Below are positions 1-11,934 of a stretch of DNA of 64,000 nucleotides, piece by piece. The DNA lies in assembly GCA_930367215.1 (NCBI GenBank), contig OV884056.1, positions 50,902,308 to 50,966,307 of the forward strand, read 5' to 3'. The DNA is from Pollenia angustigena (Eukaryota; Arthropoda; Insecta; Diptera; Polleniidae). The notes beneath the pieces were generated by a model. It ran no database searches and was not told where the DNA came from. It worked only from the letters and a program-made list of their open reading frames with translations. Made by a program: the position numbers and the translations under genes. How positions within the stretch are numbered: the first letter of the stretch is position 1; every line of letters starts with the position of its first letter.

Positions 1-299
1 TCTAACTTGTATGAAGTATTTGGGAAAATTTTTTACATTTAAACAAAAAAAAAACTTAAATTCAAACCAACAACAATTAAATAAAATAAGCAAAAAATGT
101 AGACATGCTTCTTCGTGTATAGATGTGATTTTTACAGACAAGTGTACAAGTTTAATAGCTGACGATTGAACAAATTTAATAAAATTGTAGTTGAAAGTTG
201 TGTCACAGACACACGAGGGTCGATTAAAAATTTAAGAAAAAAATATATGGATATTAAATATGAACTAATAATAATTAATCAAATCTTATCCTAATTCTT

Positions 300-1618
300 T
301 ATTTTATGTCCTGCCAGTGCCAGACAAAAATTTTCTTCATCACGGGTTCTGTTCTCATTTATATGCTTATGTGTTTATCGCTCATCTTAATGGGTAAGTG
401 CTGCAGTGTCTCTTCTTCTTAAGCGAGTGTGGCCGCTATCATTTAAAATATTTCGTGGTAGTGGATTTAGGTACAACTCTAGCCTTTTTAAAAGCCCTTA
501 CCAGTGGCACATTGAGATCCTTGTGGATAATTGAGTTTTTAACATACCAAGCGGCGGCTGTGATTATTCGAAGAAGTTTAGTTTCGGCGCCTTTGAATGT
601 TTTGGATATTTGAGGCCGAGGCAGTGCCCCATAGTTGAACACCGTAGCACCATATTGGCTTTAAAATAGAGTTTTAAAATAGTAGTTTGCAATCGAGACT
701 AAGAACAGAATTTCTTCCAATAAGCCAATGAATTTGAATGGCTTTTAGTTTCATTTGAGTTAATTTTGCTTCTATATGGCATTTCCATGTTAAACGCCGA
801 TCTAGATGAATACCGAGATATTTGACATGCGTTTGTTGAGGCACTAGTTGATTATTGATTTTAATAGGGGGGCATGTTCCCGACACAAGGTGAATGTAAT
901 ATGTACGCATTTTTGCTCATTGACCTTTATTCTCAATTGTTTTAACCACAGTTCTAGTTGAAATATATGAGATGCTACACGACTGTTCTCGTGTACGCTT
1001 AGAAAAGCTGTATCATCAGCAAAAGGTTAGGGTGTAATTGTTTGTTGGCATGTCCGAGGTATATATAAGACACAAAAGTGGGCCCAGGATGCTCCCCTGA
1101 GGGACTCCAGCTTTAATTGTCTGAGGAGAACTCAAAAAATCACCTTCTTTAATAATGAATTTTCGACCGACCAGGTAGCTTTCTAACAGCTTGTGTGTAT
1201 TAACCGGTAGGTTTGGCTTCAATTTATGTAACAAGCCTACATGCCAGACTTTGTCAAAAGCTTGAGAAACATCTATGAAGAGAACGGAGCAATATTTTCT
1301 TTCTTCGAAGGCTTTTCTTATGGCGTTTATTATCCGATGGGTTTGTTCAATTGTGCTATGCTCTCTTCCCATTGTCATATAAAATTGGGGTTAATTTTGA
1401 CGCTAAGAGCTTCTCAAACAGCTTCGATATATTAGATAATAAGATTAGATGTGTGATCTTTTCCTGGCTTTGGTATCATCGTAAATAAGGAGACCTTCCA
1501 TTCTTGAGGGTAGTATTCAAGGCGTAAAATAGCATTAAAAATTAAAGAATAATTTTCTTTGCTATGCTGGGTAGCTCCAGAAGCATTTTATTGCTGATCT
1601 TATCAAAACCAGGATTAA
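300..1618 (-). pseudogene. Jockey-type non-LTR retrotransposon, reverse transcriptase remnant (5'-truncated)
   Basis: On the minus strand the translation follows a jockey-clade reverse transcriptase from the early palm to the C-terminal thumb. A segment near 1500-1615 reads GFDKISNKML and MIPKPGKDHT. Next comes an open stretch (1016-1378) with the fingers/palm motifs FIDVSQAFDKVWH and AGVPQGSILGPLL. The catalytic box FADDTA lies at 1006-1023, then VKYLGIHLDRRLTWK (about 790-840), and a C-terminal part AAWYVKNSIIHKDLNVP (about 480-560). The parts are in different frames: there is a frameshift just before the FADD box and another near 880-920. Recognisable sequence stops abruptly at about 1618, so the 5' end (ORF1, endonuclease) is missing, as expected for an element truncated during target-primed reverse transcription. 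The left limit is approximate; I saw no clear poly-A or target duplication. It cannot encode an active enzyme. Confidence 0.85.
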
Positions 1619-2070
1619 TTTAATTAATTTAAAACAGTTTAACAAAGTAACCACAATATTAATGATTAAAATTATTTTTGTAATAATTGTTAATTATTAT
1701 ATGCAATGAATTCATAATTGATTCATTGGTTAATCTAAAGTACAGGTTTCCAAATTGTAGTTCGCGGGCTCCTTGGGCTTTGGCTGATGAATATTAAATT
1801 ATACCTCTTGTAACCAAATTTAGATTTGGAGTCCGCGGAAAATAATCAGCCTTATAAGTCGTTGTCGTGGTCGAAGTCGTTAGAAATTTAAGTCGAAAAC
1901 CTTTTAAATTTCACAGTGCCATAAAATCCATTTTTATTATTTTTTTTATTACAGAATGTCCTAAATAAATTATTTAAACAATTTTCACAGCCAAACACAA
2001 ACCATTTATTTATTTTTAATTTGACGTTTATTGAAACTGAAGTACATATATTTGAGCAGCGTTGCCACGA
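1619..2070. other. Unassigned AT-rich sequence
   Basis: No reading frame, terminal repeat or tandem structure that I can support. A slightly GC-richer patch at 1765-1880 matches nothing else in the window by eye. Confidence 0.4.
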
Positions 2071-2074
2071 TTTG

Positions 2075-2195
2075 AAATAAATTGCGAATGCGATTGCGAA
2101 AGTCTAACAGAATACCAATTTTCTTTCGCATCGCATTTCATTTGCGCATCGCATTGATTTTCGCATCGCAATTCAGAATAAGCCTCCAGCAAAAT
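2075..2195. mobile_element. Fragment of the GGGG-TIR MITE family
   Basis: Contains several copies of TTCGCATCGCA, the end motif of the complete copy at 35109-35430, and the shared context AGTACCAA/ATACCAA about 50 bases inside it. No second end is present, so this is a decayed or truncated piece. Confidence 0.45.
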
Positions 2196-2399
2196 CGGTT
2201 TAGTAGGTTATGAATCTAACCACCCTTAAAAATTTATAATGTGTGTAAAAAAAACTAACATAAATGATGGTATAATGCACGGATTGATATAAGATTTTGC
2301 ACAAATCGTTAAATTTCGTGAAAATTGCTCCATTATTAACTATATGCCCTATATAAAGCCTGCTCCCGGAAAACAGTTTAGTACGCCTAAAACCGTAAC

Positions 2400-4720
2400 A
2401 AATAATGTGGCTTTAAGAATACGAAAATTAAGCAGTTTAATAGAAAATTTGCTATTTGAGATGTTATTTGAAATATTGCTTTTTTTAAATACATATTACA
2501 AAAATTTAGCAGTTTAATAGAAAATTTACTAGTTTGAATCAAGTTCATTATTGTTACGTTACTGCCTTTCAATAACGTTTTGGCTTATTTACATTATAAT
2601 AAACCGTTTCGAGTTCGTTGATTGCAATTCAAATAAAACTAAATAAAACACAACACTGTTTACAATTTACACAACTATTTGTGCAAATTTCACTATAAAA
2701 GTTCGCACAAATTTTGCTATTTTATCGAAAATTTTTTACAAATTTACTTATCATATGAAATTTTAGAAAAATTACATTTGATGAGATATTTAATAGAGAT
2801 ATTTTTAAAAAGTTCCTTGGCAATTTTGCACAAATTTTCTTTTTTATTAGAAAATTTTTACACAAATTTTCTTAGCAGAAGATATTTAAGACAAATTTGC
2901 TCAAAATTTGCTATTTCATAGAAAAGTTTTCACAAATTTGCTTGTCATATGAAAATTTTCTTATCAGAACATATTTTAGACAAATTTGCTCAAAATTTGC
3001 TATTTCATAGAATAGTTTTCACAAATTTGCTTGTCATATGAAATTTTAGACAAATTTGCTTTTAATGAGATCTTTCTTAAAAGAAAATTTTGCGCAAATT
3101 TAGATTCTCATTGAAAATTTTGTTTTTTTTTAGAAATAATTTTGTGCAAGTTTTGAAATTAAAATTTTCACATATGCTTTTTTCTAGAAAACTTGTTTTT
3201 TTAATAGGAAATTTTGCACAAATTCGTTTTATATAAGAAATTTGCTCTTGATAAAATTTCTTTGCAGTAAACATTTTGTGCAAGCTTGGTTTAAATTTGA
3301 ACAAATTCTGCCATTTAATAGTTTTAAGTTTTTTAAAGCTCCTATTTCATAGAAAAATTTTCGTTTTTTAGGCAATTTTGCACAAATTTCCTTTTATTAG
3401 ATAATTTTTAAACAAATTGGCTTATCAGAAGAAATTTTAGACAAATTTGCTCAAATTTTGCTATTTCATAGAAAAGTTTTCACAAATTTTCTTATCATAT
3501 AAAGTTTTAGACAAATTTGCTCAAATTTTGCTATTTCATAGAAAATTTTTCACAAAAGAAATTTTTATTATATGAAATTTTAGACAAATTTGCTTTTGAT
3601 GAGATCTTTCTTAGCAGAAAATTTTGCGCAAATTTAGATTTTCATGGAAAATTTTGATTTTGTGCAAATTTTGCAATTAAAATTTTCACATATTATGCTA
3701 TTTTCTAGAACTTTTTTTAATAGGAAATCTTGCACAAATTTGTTCTTCATAACTAATTTTCTCTTGATAAGATTTCTTTTCAGTAAAAATTTTGTGCAAG
3801 CGTGGTATACAAATTTGCCATTTAATAGAGATGTTTTAAAAAGTTCCTATTTCATTAAAAAAAAAAAAAATCTTTTTTAGGCAACTTTGCACAAATTTCA
3901 TTTTTTATTAGAAAATTTTTACACAAATTTGCTTATCAGAAGAAATTTTAGACAAATTTGCTCAAATACTGCTATTTCATAGAAAAGTTTTCACAAATTT
4001 GCTGAGATGAGATAAGATGTTTCTTAACAGAAGATTTTGCGCAAATTTAGATTTTCATAGAAAATTTTGATGTCATAAGTAACAATTTTGTGCAAATTTT
4101 GCCTTTAAAATTTCCACATATGCTTTTTTCTAGAAAACTTTTTTTTTTTATTGGAAATTTTGCACAAATTTGTTTAATATAAGAAATTTGCCCTGGATAA
4201 GATTTCTTTTCAGTAAAAATTTTGTGCAAGCTTGGTATAAAAATTTGAACAAATTTTGCAATTTAATAGAGAGGTTTTTAAAAATTTTCGTATTTCATAG
4301 AACAATTTTTTTTTTCCATTTATTAGAAAATTTTTGCACAAATTTGCTTGTCAGAAGTAATTTTAAGCAAATATGCTTGATGGTATTTTTAAAAGAAATT
4401 TTTGCTATTTCATAGGAAATTTTGCTCTGTATTAATTTTTTTTTTTTAATTTTAATGGACAGTATAATTTTGCACAAATTTACTTTCAATGCAAATAGAA
4501 ACTTCTTTTCATGGGAAATTTTAGACAAATATGTAATTTTCTCGGAAATATTGGGAAAATTTTCCTTTCATTTGAATTTTTTTAAAAAAATTTACAGTTT
4601 TGCAAAAATTTGCTTTTAATAGAAAATTTTGCACAAATTTAAAAACTCTGTGGAAAATCGGTTGAAAATTTGCTTTTTATTGGAAATTGTTTTATATCTT
4701 TGATATTTTGGCTTGAATTG
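2400..4720. repeat. Degenerate minisatellite array (about 30-40 bp unit) with higher-order repeats
   Basis: About 2.3 kb made almost wholly of variants of a unit containing AGAAAATTTTGCACAAATTTG followed by a short variable link such as CTTATCA or CTATTTCAT. On top of the basic unit there is a longer period: the marker TTCTTA(A/G)..GAAAATTTTGCGCAAATTTAG starts near 3074, 3608 and 4021, and the marker GTGCAAGC(T/G)TGGT near 3277, 3794 and 4224. The higher-order units are therefore about 530 and 410 bp. Short open frames across it on both strands are a by-product of the repeat. Related sequence recurs at 10998-11375. Confidence 0.8.
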
Positions 4721-5853
4721 CTTAAAATACTTTAATCCAACTAACAAATGTTTAATTTTGTCCCACTTTAGCTTCTTAGGTTAAAATGTAACAGGTCTGC
4801 AAACTTTGTTGACGCTACTTTCGTTAAGTTAAGACAGGCATTTTGCAATTTATTTCCTTTTACGGACTAAATAGTTTATTAGAAGCAATTCTTTCAAAAT
4901 ATTATTTTTCACTGATCTAGTGAGAATTGAGCTTAACTTCTAGTTTTTACCTTAACTGAAAATACTTCTATAATTCAAACTTTTTATTTCTTCTTATAAT
5001 TCACTTTAGAATATACGTGAGGAAATTTTAAAATGGTATTTGAACTCTGTAAGATTAACATTTTTCTTTTGTTTGTTTGTTTGTTTGTTTGTTTGTTTGT
5101 TTATTTGTTGGCTTCTTCAGGTGTTTTTGCACGTATCGTGTGGTGAAGTCGTTTGAAATATTATGTAAAAGTTGCATTAAGACAGCTCAAAACTGTTAAT
5201 GAAGTGTGTTTGGACTTGTAGGCGATAAAATGTTAGAAACAATTGCTGCTTTGATAGCTTAAGCTGGGTTGCCTTTAAGTACAATTATTTAGCTATAAAT
5301 AAAAATAAATATTTATTATATTTTAATAAATTGCTAATGGTTCAATCGTTGGCATGGAATGTGAGTTGCAACGGCTGTCAAAATTGAAAAGATATAAATA
5401 ATGAATGAGTGAAGGCATGAATGAATAAGATGTGATTGCGTCGCACAGTTGCATATTTAAGAAGTAAAAAACGTAGCATACTTAAGGCATTTAGTGGGAA
5501 TGAAAAAAATGGCTTGATTTTTCGTATGTTATCTCAAATTTCTTTGTTATACGAAAAAATGACTTTCGTTACTTTGAGATTTTCAAAGAGCATTGTTTCT
5601 CTCTAACAGTTAACACGATTTTCTAAAAAATTATATCAAACATAAAAAAAATATCAAAAAAAAATTATGCTTTTGGTTAACTAATTGCGTGAATGCATCG
5701 AATCTGAAAGGCGCGGGTAGCTTGGCTCTTGAGAATTCAGTCGCTATCGGCATTTTTGGGGACAAACCGCGTGATGTGCGTGCAAGAGTTTTTACAAGAA
5801 TTGTGATTCAGCGCCTGTAGCACGTAGAAGATTCTGCAGTATTCGAGGTTTTC
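4721..5853. other. Unassigned AT-rich sequence with a (TTTG)n microsatellite
   Basis: Apart from the microsatellite at about 5068-5108 I see no supported feature. The interval runs from the end of the minisatellite to the first terminal repeat of the next element. Confidence 0.4.
5068..5108. repeat. (TTTG)n microsatellite
   Basis: About ten uninterrupted tetranucleotide units, ending in TTTATTTG. Confidence 0.95.
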
Positions 5854-7171
5854 GTACACAGAAAACAGTAAAAAACGGGTTTGATCACCAAAATAATTGA
5901 AACAAGCAAAAAATTGTTTAATTTTGCACCTATCACCGAAATGATTATACCAATTACTCAAATTTGCAAAACAAGGATTTTTTTCCAATTAAAAAGTTTT
6001 TGCATTTTAATTACAAAAATTATTGAAAAAATTATTAATATTAAACAATATTTTAATTGAATGAATTAACAAATTAATTAAAAAAAAAAATCTATATTTT
6101 AATTGAATGAATTACTAACGTAATTGATTACAATACAGAAAATTAATTATTTTAATAATTGTATTGATTAAAACAGTGATTGAATTTTTGCATTAAATCG
6201 ATTAAATTTTTAATTGAATAAACTAAACAGTGTATTTGAAATACACTCTAAATTCAATTACGCAAATTATTCAATCAAACAAATTGTTAATTGAATAAGT
6301 TTGTTAAATCAGTTGATGGTTAAATGAAGCAAAATAATAATATTTAAAATATATGTTTTATTTAAATATTGTTTAAAAATAACTTGTTTTATTTGTTTAA
6401 TTGTAATACCTCATGCTTAATTGTACAAATTTTGAAATATTTTTTTGACAAAGGAATTTCATATATACAACTTTGTATAGAATTGTAGAATAACTCTGAT
6501 TCTTCAGGGTATTCAAGATTGAAAACAAAAAAACTGTTTTTGTTGTGTAATTTGGCTGTACTTTTTTCACCTATTCACTTTAAACGCACAGCATGAAATG
6601 ACGCCAAAAATAATTCAAGAACTAACAAACAAAGAAATTTAAACACCAAATTTCGATTGCGACCATAACCACCTTCAACACTGTAATCAGCCACAAGGCG
6701 ATTTTTTATTTTACGCATAATATACATACATATGTATGTAGGCTCATTATTGACATTGTTGGTGGTCATAATTGTAATGCGTCTATAACAAATTTCAGTT
6801 AATTTTTTACTTGTTGATAGTTTTTTTTTTGCACGCGACGCTTACTGTTCTTTTTGATGACAAAAACATGTGTGTATGTAGGTACATGTAAGGGCAAAGA
6901 CAATAAATTTGTAAAGATGTTGGTTGCACTTGTACCATTTTTCGCAAACTGTTGATGAGGGAGGAAAGCAACAAAGTGTTCAATTCAAACAACCGAGTTG
7001 ATTGATTCAATTAAACTTATAATTAAAATCAAGCTTAAAATCAAGTAAAATTTTAATTGAAAAAAAATATTCTTTTTTAATTCAATCAATTAAGAACGTA
7101 ATCAAATTTATTTTAAAATTCAAAAATCACTATTAATTGAAAAAAAACTGCCAATAATTTTTTCTGTGTAC
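5854..7171. mobile_element. Candidate non-autonomous DNA element with GTACACAGAAA ends
   Basis: Starts GTACACAGAAAACAG and ends with the inverted form TTTCTGTGTAC. Near both ends the sequence is dominated by TTAATTGA/TCAATTAA motifs. The layout resembles the foldback element at 55085-55325, which has CACAGAAAAAA ends and the same AT-rich interior motifs. No target duplication is evident and no coding sequence is recognisable. It may be a composite of two related elements. Confidence 0.4.
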
Positions 7172-7282
7172 CTTAAATGATGCACCAAATATTCGTCTTA
7201 TTTGAAAATGTATCAAAAAATTTCAAGTGATTTGTTCTTCACTAGAAAAACCTTAATCTGGGCAGCTTAGGTCATCACGAAT

Positions 7283-7410
7283 CGCAGAAAACATGGATAA
7301 TGTAAACCAGTTTGTTCGTGAAGATCCGAATCTTTCTAATCGGAAGCGCACAACTGCTTTAAATGTGCATAGATCACCAAATTAGCCAAAGAACATGGTT
7401 CCAGCAGGAA
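7283..7410 (+). pseudogene. Possible helix-turn-helix fragment of a Tc1/mariner-like transposase
   Basis: A short translation (QFVREDPNLSNRKRTTALNV) resembles the linker and second helix-turn-helix region of IS630/Tc1-type transposases, which often read V..DP..S.RRR. It is followed by stops, no catalytic domain is seen, and the resemblance is weak. It could be coincidence. Confidence 0.25.
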
Positions 7411-7614
7411 GAGGCAACCTTAAGCACGTAAAATACGTATCTACATAGAGTACGAGAAATTTTCATTGGCAATATAAACTGGCCTCTAAGCAGTCTTTTT
7501 TTAGTACTATGGACTTTTTCCCGTGGGGTTATCTTAAACCTAAACTTTATAACAATAAACTGACTTCTCTGAATAATGTAATATATTTGTACCTTTTGTG
7601 CGTTGAATTAGCCC

Positions 7615-8010
7615 AGGAGCAAATAACATTTATGGAAAAAATGGCCCATTTTCATTCTTATTAAAGTTCTGGGCTACGTTATTAACGTCACTAAGAAAGC
7701 AATCGCTTACGATTGATAAGTTTGCTATTTTTTAAATCAGTTATCTTTATTTTTCGTTTAAAACATCTGCCCAAGAGAAAATAACATTTCGTAGAAAATT
7801 GCGTTATTAAAATTATGAGTTACGTAAGTAACGCTTGTGAGCTTCAATCGATTGCGGTTATTGCGCTAAGCGTTACAATCTAAGCTGACTTATTTTGTGT
7901 GATAAGTGAAAAATATATATAAAATAGAAAAACAAAGTTTCGTAGAAAATTAGCTTACTAAAGTTCAGTGTAACATAAGAAATGTAAGAAAGACTTCAAT
8001 GGATTACGTT
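7615..8010. repeat. Degenerate tandem repeat, period about 155 bp, about 2.5 copies
   Basis: Related blocks begin near 7617, 7775 and 7928. Each opens with a variant of GAGAAAATAACATTTCGTAG, continues with TTATTAAAGTT.TG..TACGTAA and runs into an AATCGATTG-like stretch. Copies are strongly diverged. Confidence 0.5.
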
Positions 8011-8235
8011 TGGTTAGTATTAAATCGTTATTTTAACCCGTTAGTAAAATGAGCTAATTGTCAATCGATTATCATTTATTAGTTTAGAAATTCTTAAACT
8101 TTTTTATAAATGAAAGTACCGTAACGAAGTCATCAATCGATTAGTATTATCTATATTATTATTATAACCATCGATGATTGTTCCACTATCCATGGAAAAG
8201 AAATTTTAATAATGTTTTAATGTTGCTTTCTGTTT

Positions 8236-9165
8236 GTACCCTTTACCACAGGTAGAAAAGGGTATATATATAAGTTTGTCATTCCGTTTGTAATTTCTTC
8301 AATATTGATCTTAGACCCTATAAAGTATATAAATATTCTGGGTCCCTATGAGGAGAGAAGTTGATTTAACGATGTCCGTCTGTCCGTCTTACGTTTGATA
8401 TGTGTTTTCTAAAGACTCCAGACATGATAGCGGCTATGTTGTATTACATTTATGTCACATATGGTCCACCATTTCTTACTATTGAAATTCAGCAAGATCG
8501 GCCCTCAAATGGTTGAGATATGACCAAAAAACCACGATTGTTTCTAATTTTTCCATAAAATCCCTTGTGGTTGTTGTTTTTTTTTTAATTTTACGTATAC
8601 ACCCCCATACAAATTTATGTATGTACATGATGAGCCGCTTGAATAAAAAATCAAACTCGTAGACTCAATACATTTAAATTGAATGCATCTTCAGTAAAAG
8701 CGTTCGTAGCCGAGTTGTCTAAGTTCCCGCCTGGGACTCGTGAGGTTGCCATTTCGAATCTGGATCTCAAAAAGGATTTTTTTTATTTTGACTTAAAATC
8801 GCAAATTAGATGTTCTGTAAGTCGCAACAGTAAGAAGTTTGGCGACTTTAAATTGCAAAATGGAACTACAATATTTGTAACAAACTATAGCAGATCGCAA
8901 GCTAAACGCACAAGTTAAGGAACATCATAAAATAAATTTGGCGTTTTGCGATTTCAAATCGTACAATTGTCAGAACATGGCCGTATATAAATTTTTTGAT
9001 TTTGTCATATTCTTCGGCATGACGAAATGAAAAGTTGGCGTGGCTTAATTAATATTTTTTCATATCTAAAGAACGTTATTTATATAACTTTTTGTTCTTA
9101 TCTCACCATTGTGAAGGGTATATAAGATTCGTCTTAGCCGAATATAGCACTCTTACTTGTTATGT
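8236..9165 (+). mobile_element. Dispersed repeat A, copy 1 (GGGTATATAAGTTTGTCATTCCG family)
   Basis: Opens with ACCCTTTACCACAGGTAGAAA and GGGTATATAT, continues with TTAGACCCTATAAAGTATAT and the GTCCGTCTGTCCGTC tract, and closes with CCATTGTGAAGGGTATATAA and AGCACTCTTACTTGTT. Copies or parts occur at 24793-25517, 25518-25660, 38718-39000 (inverted) and 61040-61120. Repeats of this style are widespread in fly genomes; I do not know the correct family name. No coding capacity. Confidence 0.7.
8699..8790 (+). ncRNA. tRNA-derived SINE-like head with polymerase III boxes
   Basis: TAGCCGAGTTG fits an A box exactly. TTTCGAATCT about 40 bases downstream fits most of a B box, and a T-rich stretch follows. 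The layout recalls a tRNA-Leu or tRNA-Ser head. It lies inside dispersed repeat A. The cloverleaf is not intact, so it is not a tRNA gene. Confidence 0.45.
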
Positions 9166-9384
9166 ATTGTGTTAAATTTTAAATAAAAAAGAAGATTATT
9201 TTAGTTTTTTGTTCAAGATAATCTCAAAACTTTATAGGATGCCAATTGAAGAATGATATTTATAGCAAACTTTTGTGCAAAACTAGAAAAATACGAACCA
9301 TTTGACTGAAATTGCATGTTAAAAAGAAACATATCGAGTCATAGCCGCAAAAAAAAGCTTAAGCGACAATAAAACTTTACTGAA

Positions 9385-9525
9385 GGTTTTTTATTTTACT
9401 TCATAGATTTTGTATGAAGGTTGTTGCTTACGATAAAATTTTTTTTTTTTTTTTTGCTATAAAACCGTAAAGGTACCTTATGTGACCATGACACTTTAGG
9501 AGATGTCAATAAAGTCATTTATTAC
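9385..9525 (+). mobile_element. Partial copy of the CGAGCCCTAAT MITE family
   Basis: The segment ending CTTTAGGAGATG..CAATAAAGTCATTTATTA, with upstream TATAAAACCGTAA and TTTTGTATGAAG, parallels the interior of the complete copy at 58000-58217. Neither terminal repeat is recognisable here. Confidence 0.5.
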
Positions 9526-9530
9526 ACAGA

Positions 9531-9667
9531 AAAAAATTTTTGCGCCAGTAACAGAAATAATCAGAAATAAAATCAGTTTTAATTAAATATTTAATCAGGT
9601 GAATTAAATTTGTAATCAAGTGTATTAAATGTTTAATTGACAATCATTCAATTAAACAAGGATGTTG
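9531..9667 (+). mobile_element. Half copy of the CACAGAAAAAA foldback element
   Basis: Begins ACACAGAAAAAAATTTTTGC then GCCAGTAACAGAAAT and AAATCAGTTTTAATTAAATA, matching one arm of the complete palindromic copy at 55085-55325. The second arm is absent or diverged. Confidence 0.6.
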
Positions 9668-9754
9668 CTAAAGCTTTTTTTGCGGTAATGTCACAATATG
9701 GATTTTGATTAATAAAAGTATACATCACAAAATCGGATATTTCTTTTTATATTT

Positions 9755-10105
9755 GGGGGATTCACAAGGTGTCATAAAGTCATATGTCTTAAATTAATAA
9801 CATGAAAAAAATACGACTGTTGTGAACAACCCCTCATAATTCAGTGTGCTATTTTGAATTTAAATCAAAAATAATATTTACCAAAAATAAAAATATTTAT
9901 TAATTCGAATCCCTGAATTAACAACTGGCTCGGCTCAGTCATTTCGCGCAGATCTCTTCGGATTAATTACGACAGCACAATAAACATAGCCAGCAAAGTT
10001 CTATTTATTTAAGACACTTTTTGTTAACAAAGCAACAACAATATTTTAAAACAATTTTAAAATGTAAGAACATTATAACATGATAGCACACCTTGTGAAT
10101 ACCCC
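9755..10105. mobile_element. MITE with GGGGGATTCACAAGGTGT ends, copy 1
   Basis: Terminal inverted repeats GGGGGATTCACAAGGTGTCA and GGGGTATTCACAAGGTGTGC. A shorter copy with the same ends lies at 44256-44491. Target duplication not resolved. The middle (about 9830-9970) has no counterpart in the second copy and may be an insertion. Confidence 0.75.
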
Positions 10106-10997
10106 AATTGTATTTAAAAACTTGTTTTAAATTTTCTGAAAAAAATGTTTATAAACGGTTTAAAATTTAATTAAGTTTTATTTTAAAAATCTTTTTTTTT
10201 ATTTTTTGTTTAATATTTTTTTTTTTTTTTTTTCATTTCAGGTAAGTCAACTAAAGTTTCCACATGATCTGTTATACTCTATTAAAAAATCAAATCTAGA
10301 TTTAAAGTCCAGACAACTCTATTAAGGCTGTAAGTTTAAAATCAATCAAAATGTTAAAATTGCAACAAAAGTTCACCCCGATTTTCACTCACTCAACTTT
10401 AAATATCTGTAGGTGAATTTCTTGAAACAAGAAAAAACTTTAACTACTTAATTAAGTTAAAAATATCTTTATCTTGGAAACAATGAAGTGTTAAAAAGAA
10501 AAGATCTCACAACAAGACAATCTGTTATTATTGCTGTATAAGAAAAAATTTGCTTTAAATGATTTATGCTTTCAACAAAATTTTTTGTTCTTTTCTTTTA
10601 CTCTTATTTCTTGTGGCATAACAAAATGCTGACAGTTGAATGTCTAGATGTCAGGCATCGTTGATATTAGAAACAAACACATGTCTATTTTAAACAAACA
10701 TGCCACCACTCTCACTCTTAATTCAATTTAAACGTTTTACGTAACGTAATGCGACGGACTGGCTCGTAATAAATATTGCCATAGGTGTAAAATGTTTGCG
10801 TGTAATATTTTGTTTTTACAATAAAAACATTAATCTTGTAAAGATTTATAGGAAGTATGAAAAAAAAATAAGTTTGAAGTTTTGCAAATAAAGACTAGAT
10901 CGTCAATTTTTAAACCCTTCATTACGAGATTAGGGTAACCAGCTTATGAGGACAAACATTTTTATATAACAAGAAATGGTTAAGGACATCGTCTAGA
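10106..10997. other. Unassigned AT-rich sequence
   Basis: Includes a T-rich run at 10190-10230. No frames, terminal repeats or tandem repeats that I can support. Confidence 0.4.
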
Positions 10998-11375
10998 TTT
11001 AAAGGAAATTTTGCGAAATATTTGTTAATTTATGGAAATTTCGCGATTGTTATTCCATTGAAAATTAAAAAAAAAATTTTTTTGAAAATTTTGCTATTTT
11101 AAAAGAATGCTTTTGCGAAATATTTGATATTTTAAAGAAAATGTTGCGAAAATTTAGCTCTTCGATAGTCAACTTCGAGTTTATTTTGCTATTTAATAAA
11201 AAATCTTGCACAAAATTCGATATTTCAAAGGAAATTTAGCGAAAATATTGACATTTCATAGTCAATTTTGCGAATTATTTGCTACTAAATAAAAAAACTT
11301 GCATAAAATTCGCTATTTCATGGAAAATTTTGAGAAAAATTTACTTTTTTTTTAGAAAATTTGACTTTTTTATTT
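10998..11375. repeat. Second patch of the AAATTTTGC minisatellite
   Basis: Repeated variants of AAAGGAAATTTTGCGAAATA and TTTGCTATTT with about 35-60 base spacing, closely related in wording to the large array at 2400-4720 but with GCGAAAAT in place of GCACAAAT. Confidence 0.6.
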
Positions 11376-11934
11376 AAAATATTTCAACAACTCCCACAAA
11401 TTGTAGGGTATTTTCAAAATCATCGAGAAAAAACGAGTGAAACCAGCAACTAGATAATAAATAACCGACCTTAACAAGCCAAAAATAAAGAAAAAATCTG
11501 AAAGAATTTTGCACGTGCCACTTCATTTTGTGGTGTCGTAGCATGCAGCATTCTATTTATGTTAAATGTTGCACATCATCAATTTCAGCTCTCCCTTTAC
11601 TAGAGAGATGCATCATGCAATATGCATCAAACAAACATGACTTTAGCATGTATAGTTAGTTTATATGTATATACATTGGACACACTTACATGCCACAATA
11701 TGTTGCGCAACAAAAATGAACTAGGAAATAAAAACGCTAACACTATAAATAAATAGATACAGATGGAGATTATCTTGTACTCAATCCATACACAGTTAAA
11801 AAAAAAACAGGTGGCCCTTGATATTACGAATGCAAAAAGAAAATATATTAAATTTCAGATTTTAACATATTTTGCAAACTGGAAATAAAAAACAGTGATT
11901 TAAAATTGATTAAAGAACTTTGTGATGAAGTTCT
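11376..11934. other. Unassigned AT-rich sequence
   Basis: No supported feature; the interval separates the minisatellite patch from the LOA-type pseudogene. Confidence 0.4.

Noticed and set aside
2400..4720. Several open frames of 60-80 codons in the minisatellite on both strands
   Set aside because: Their K/N/F/I-rich translations repeat with the DNA unit and occur on both strands; no sign of selection.
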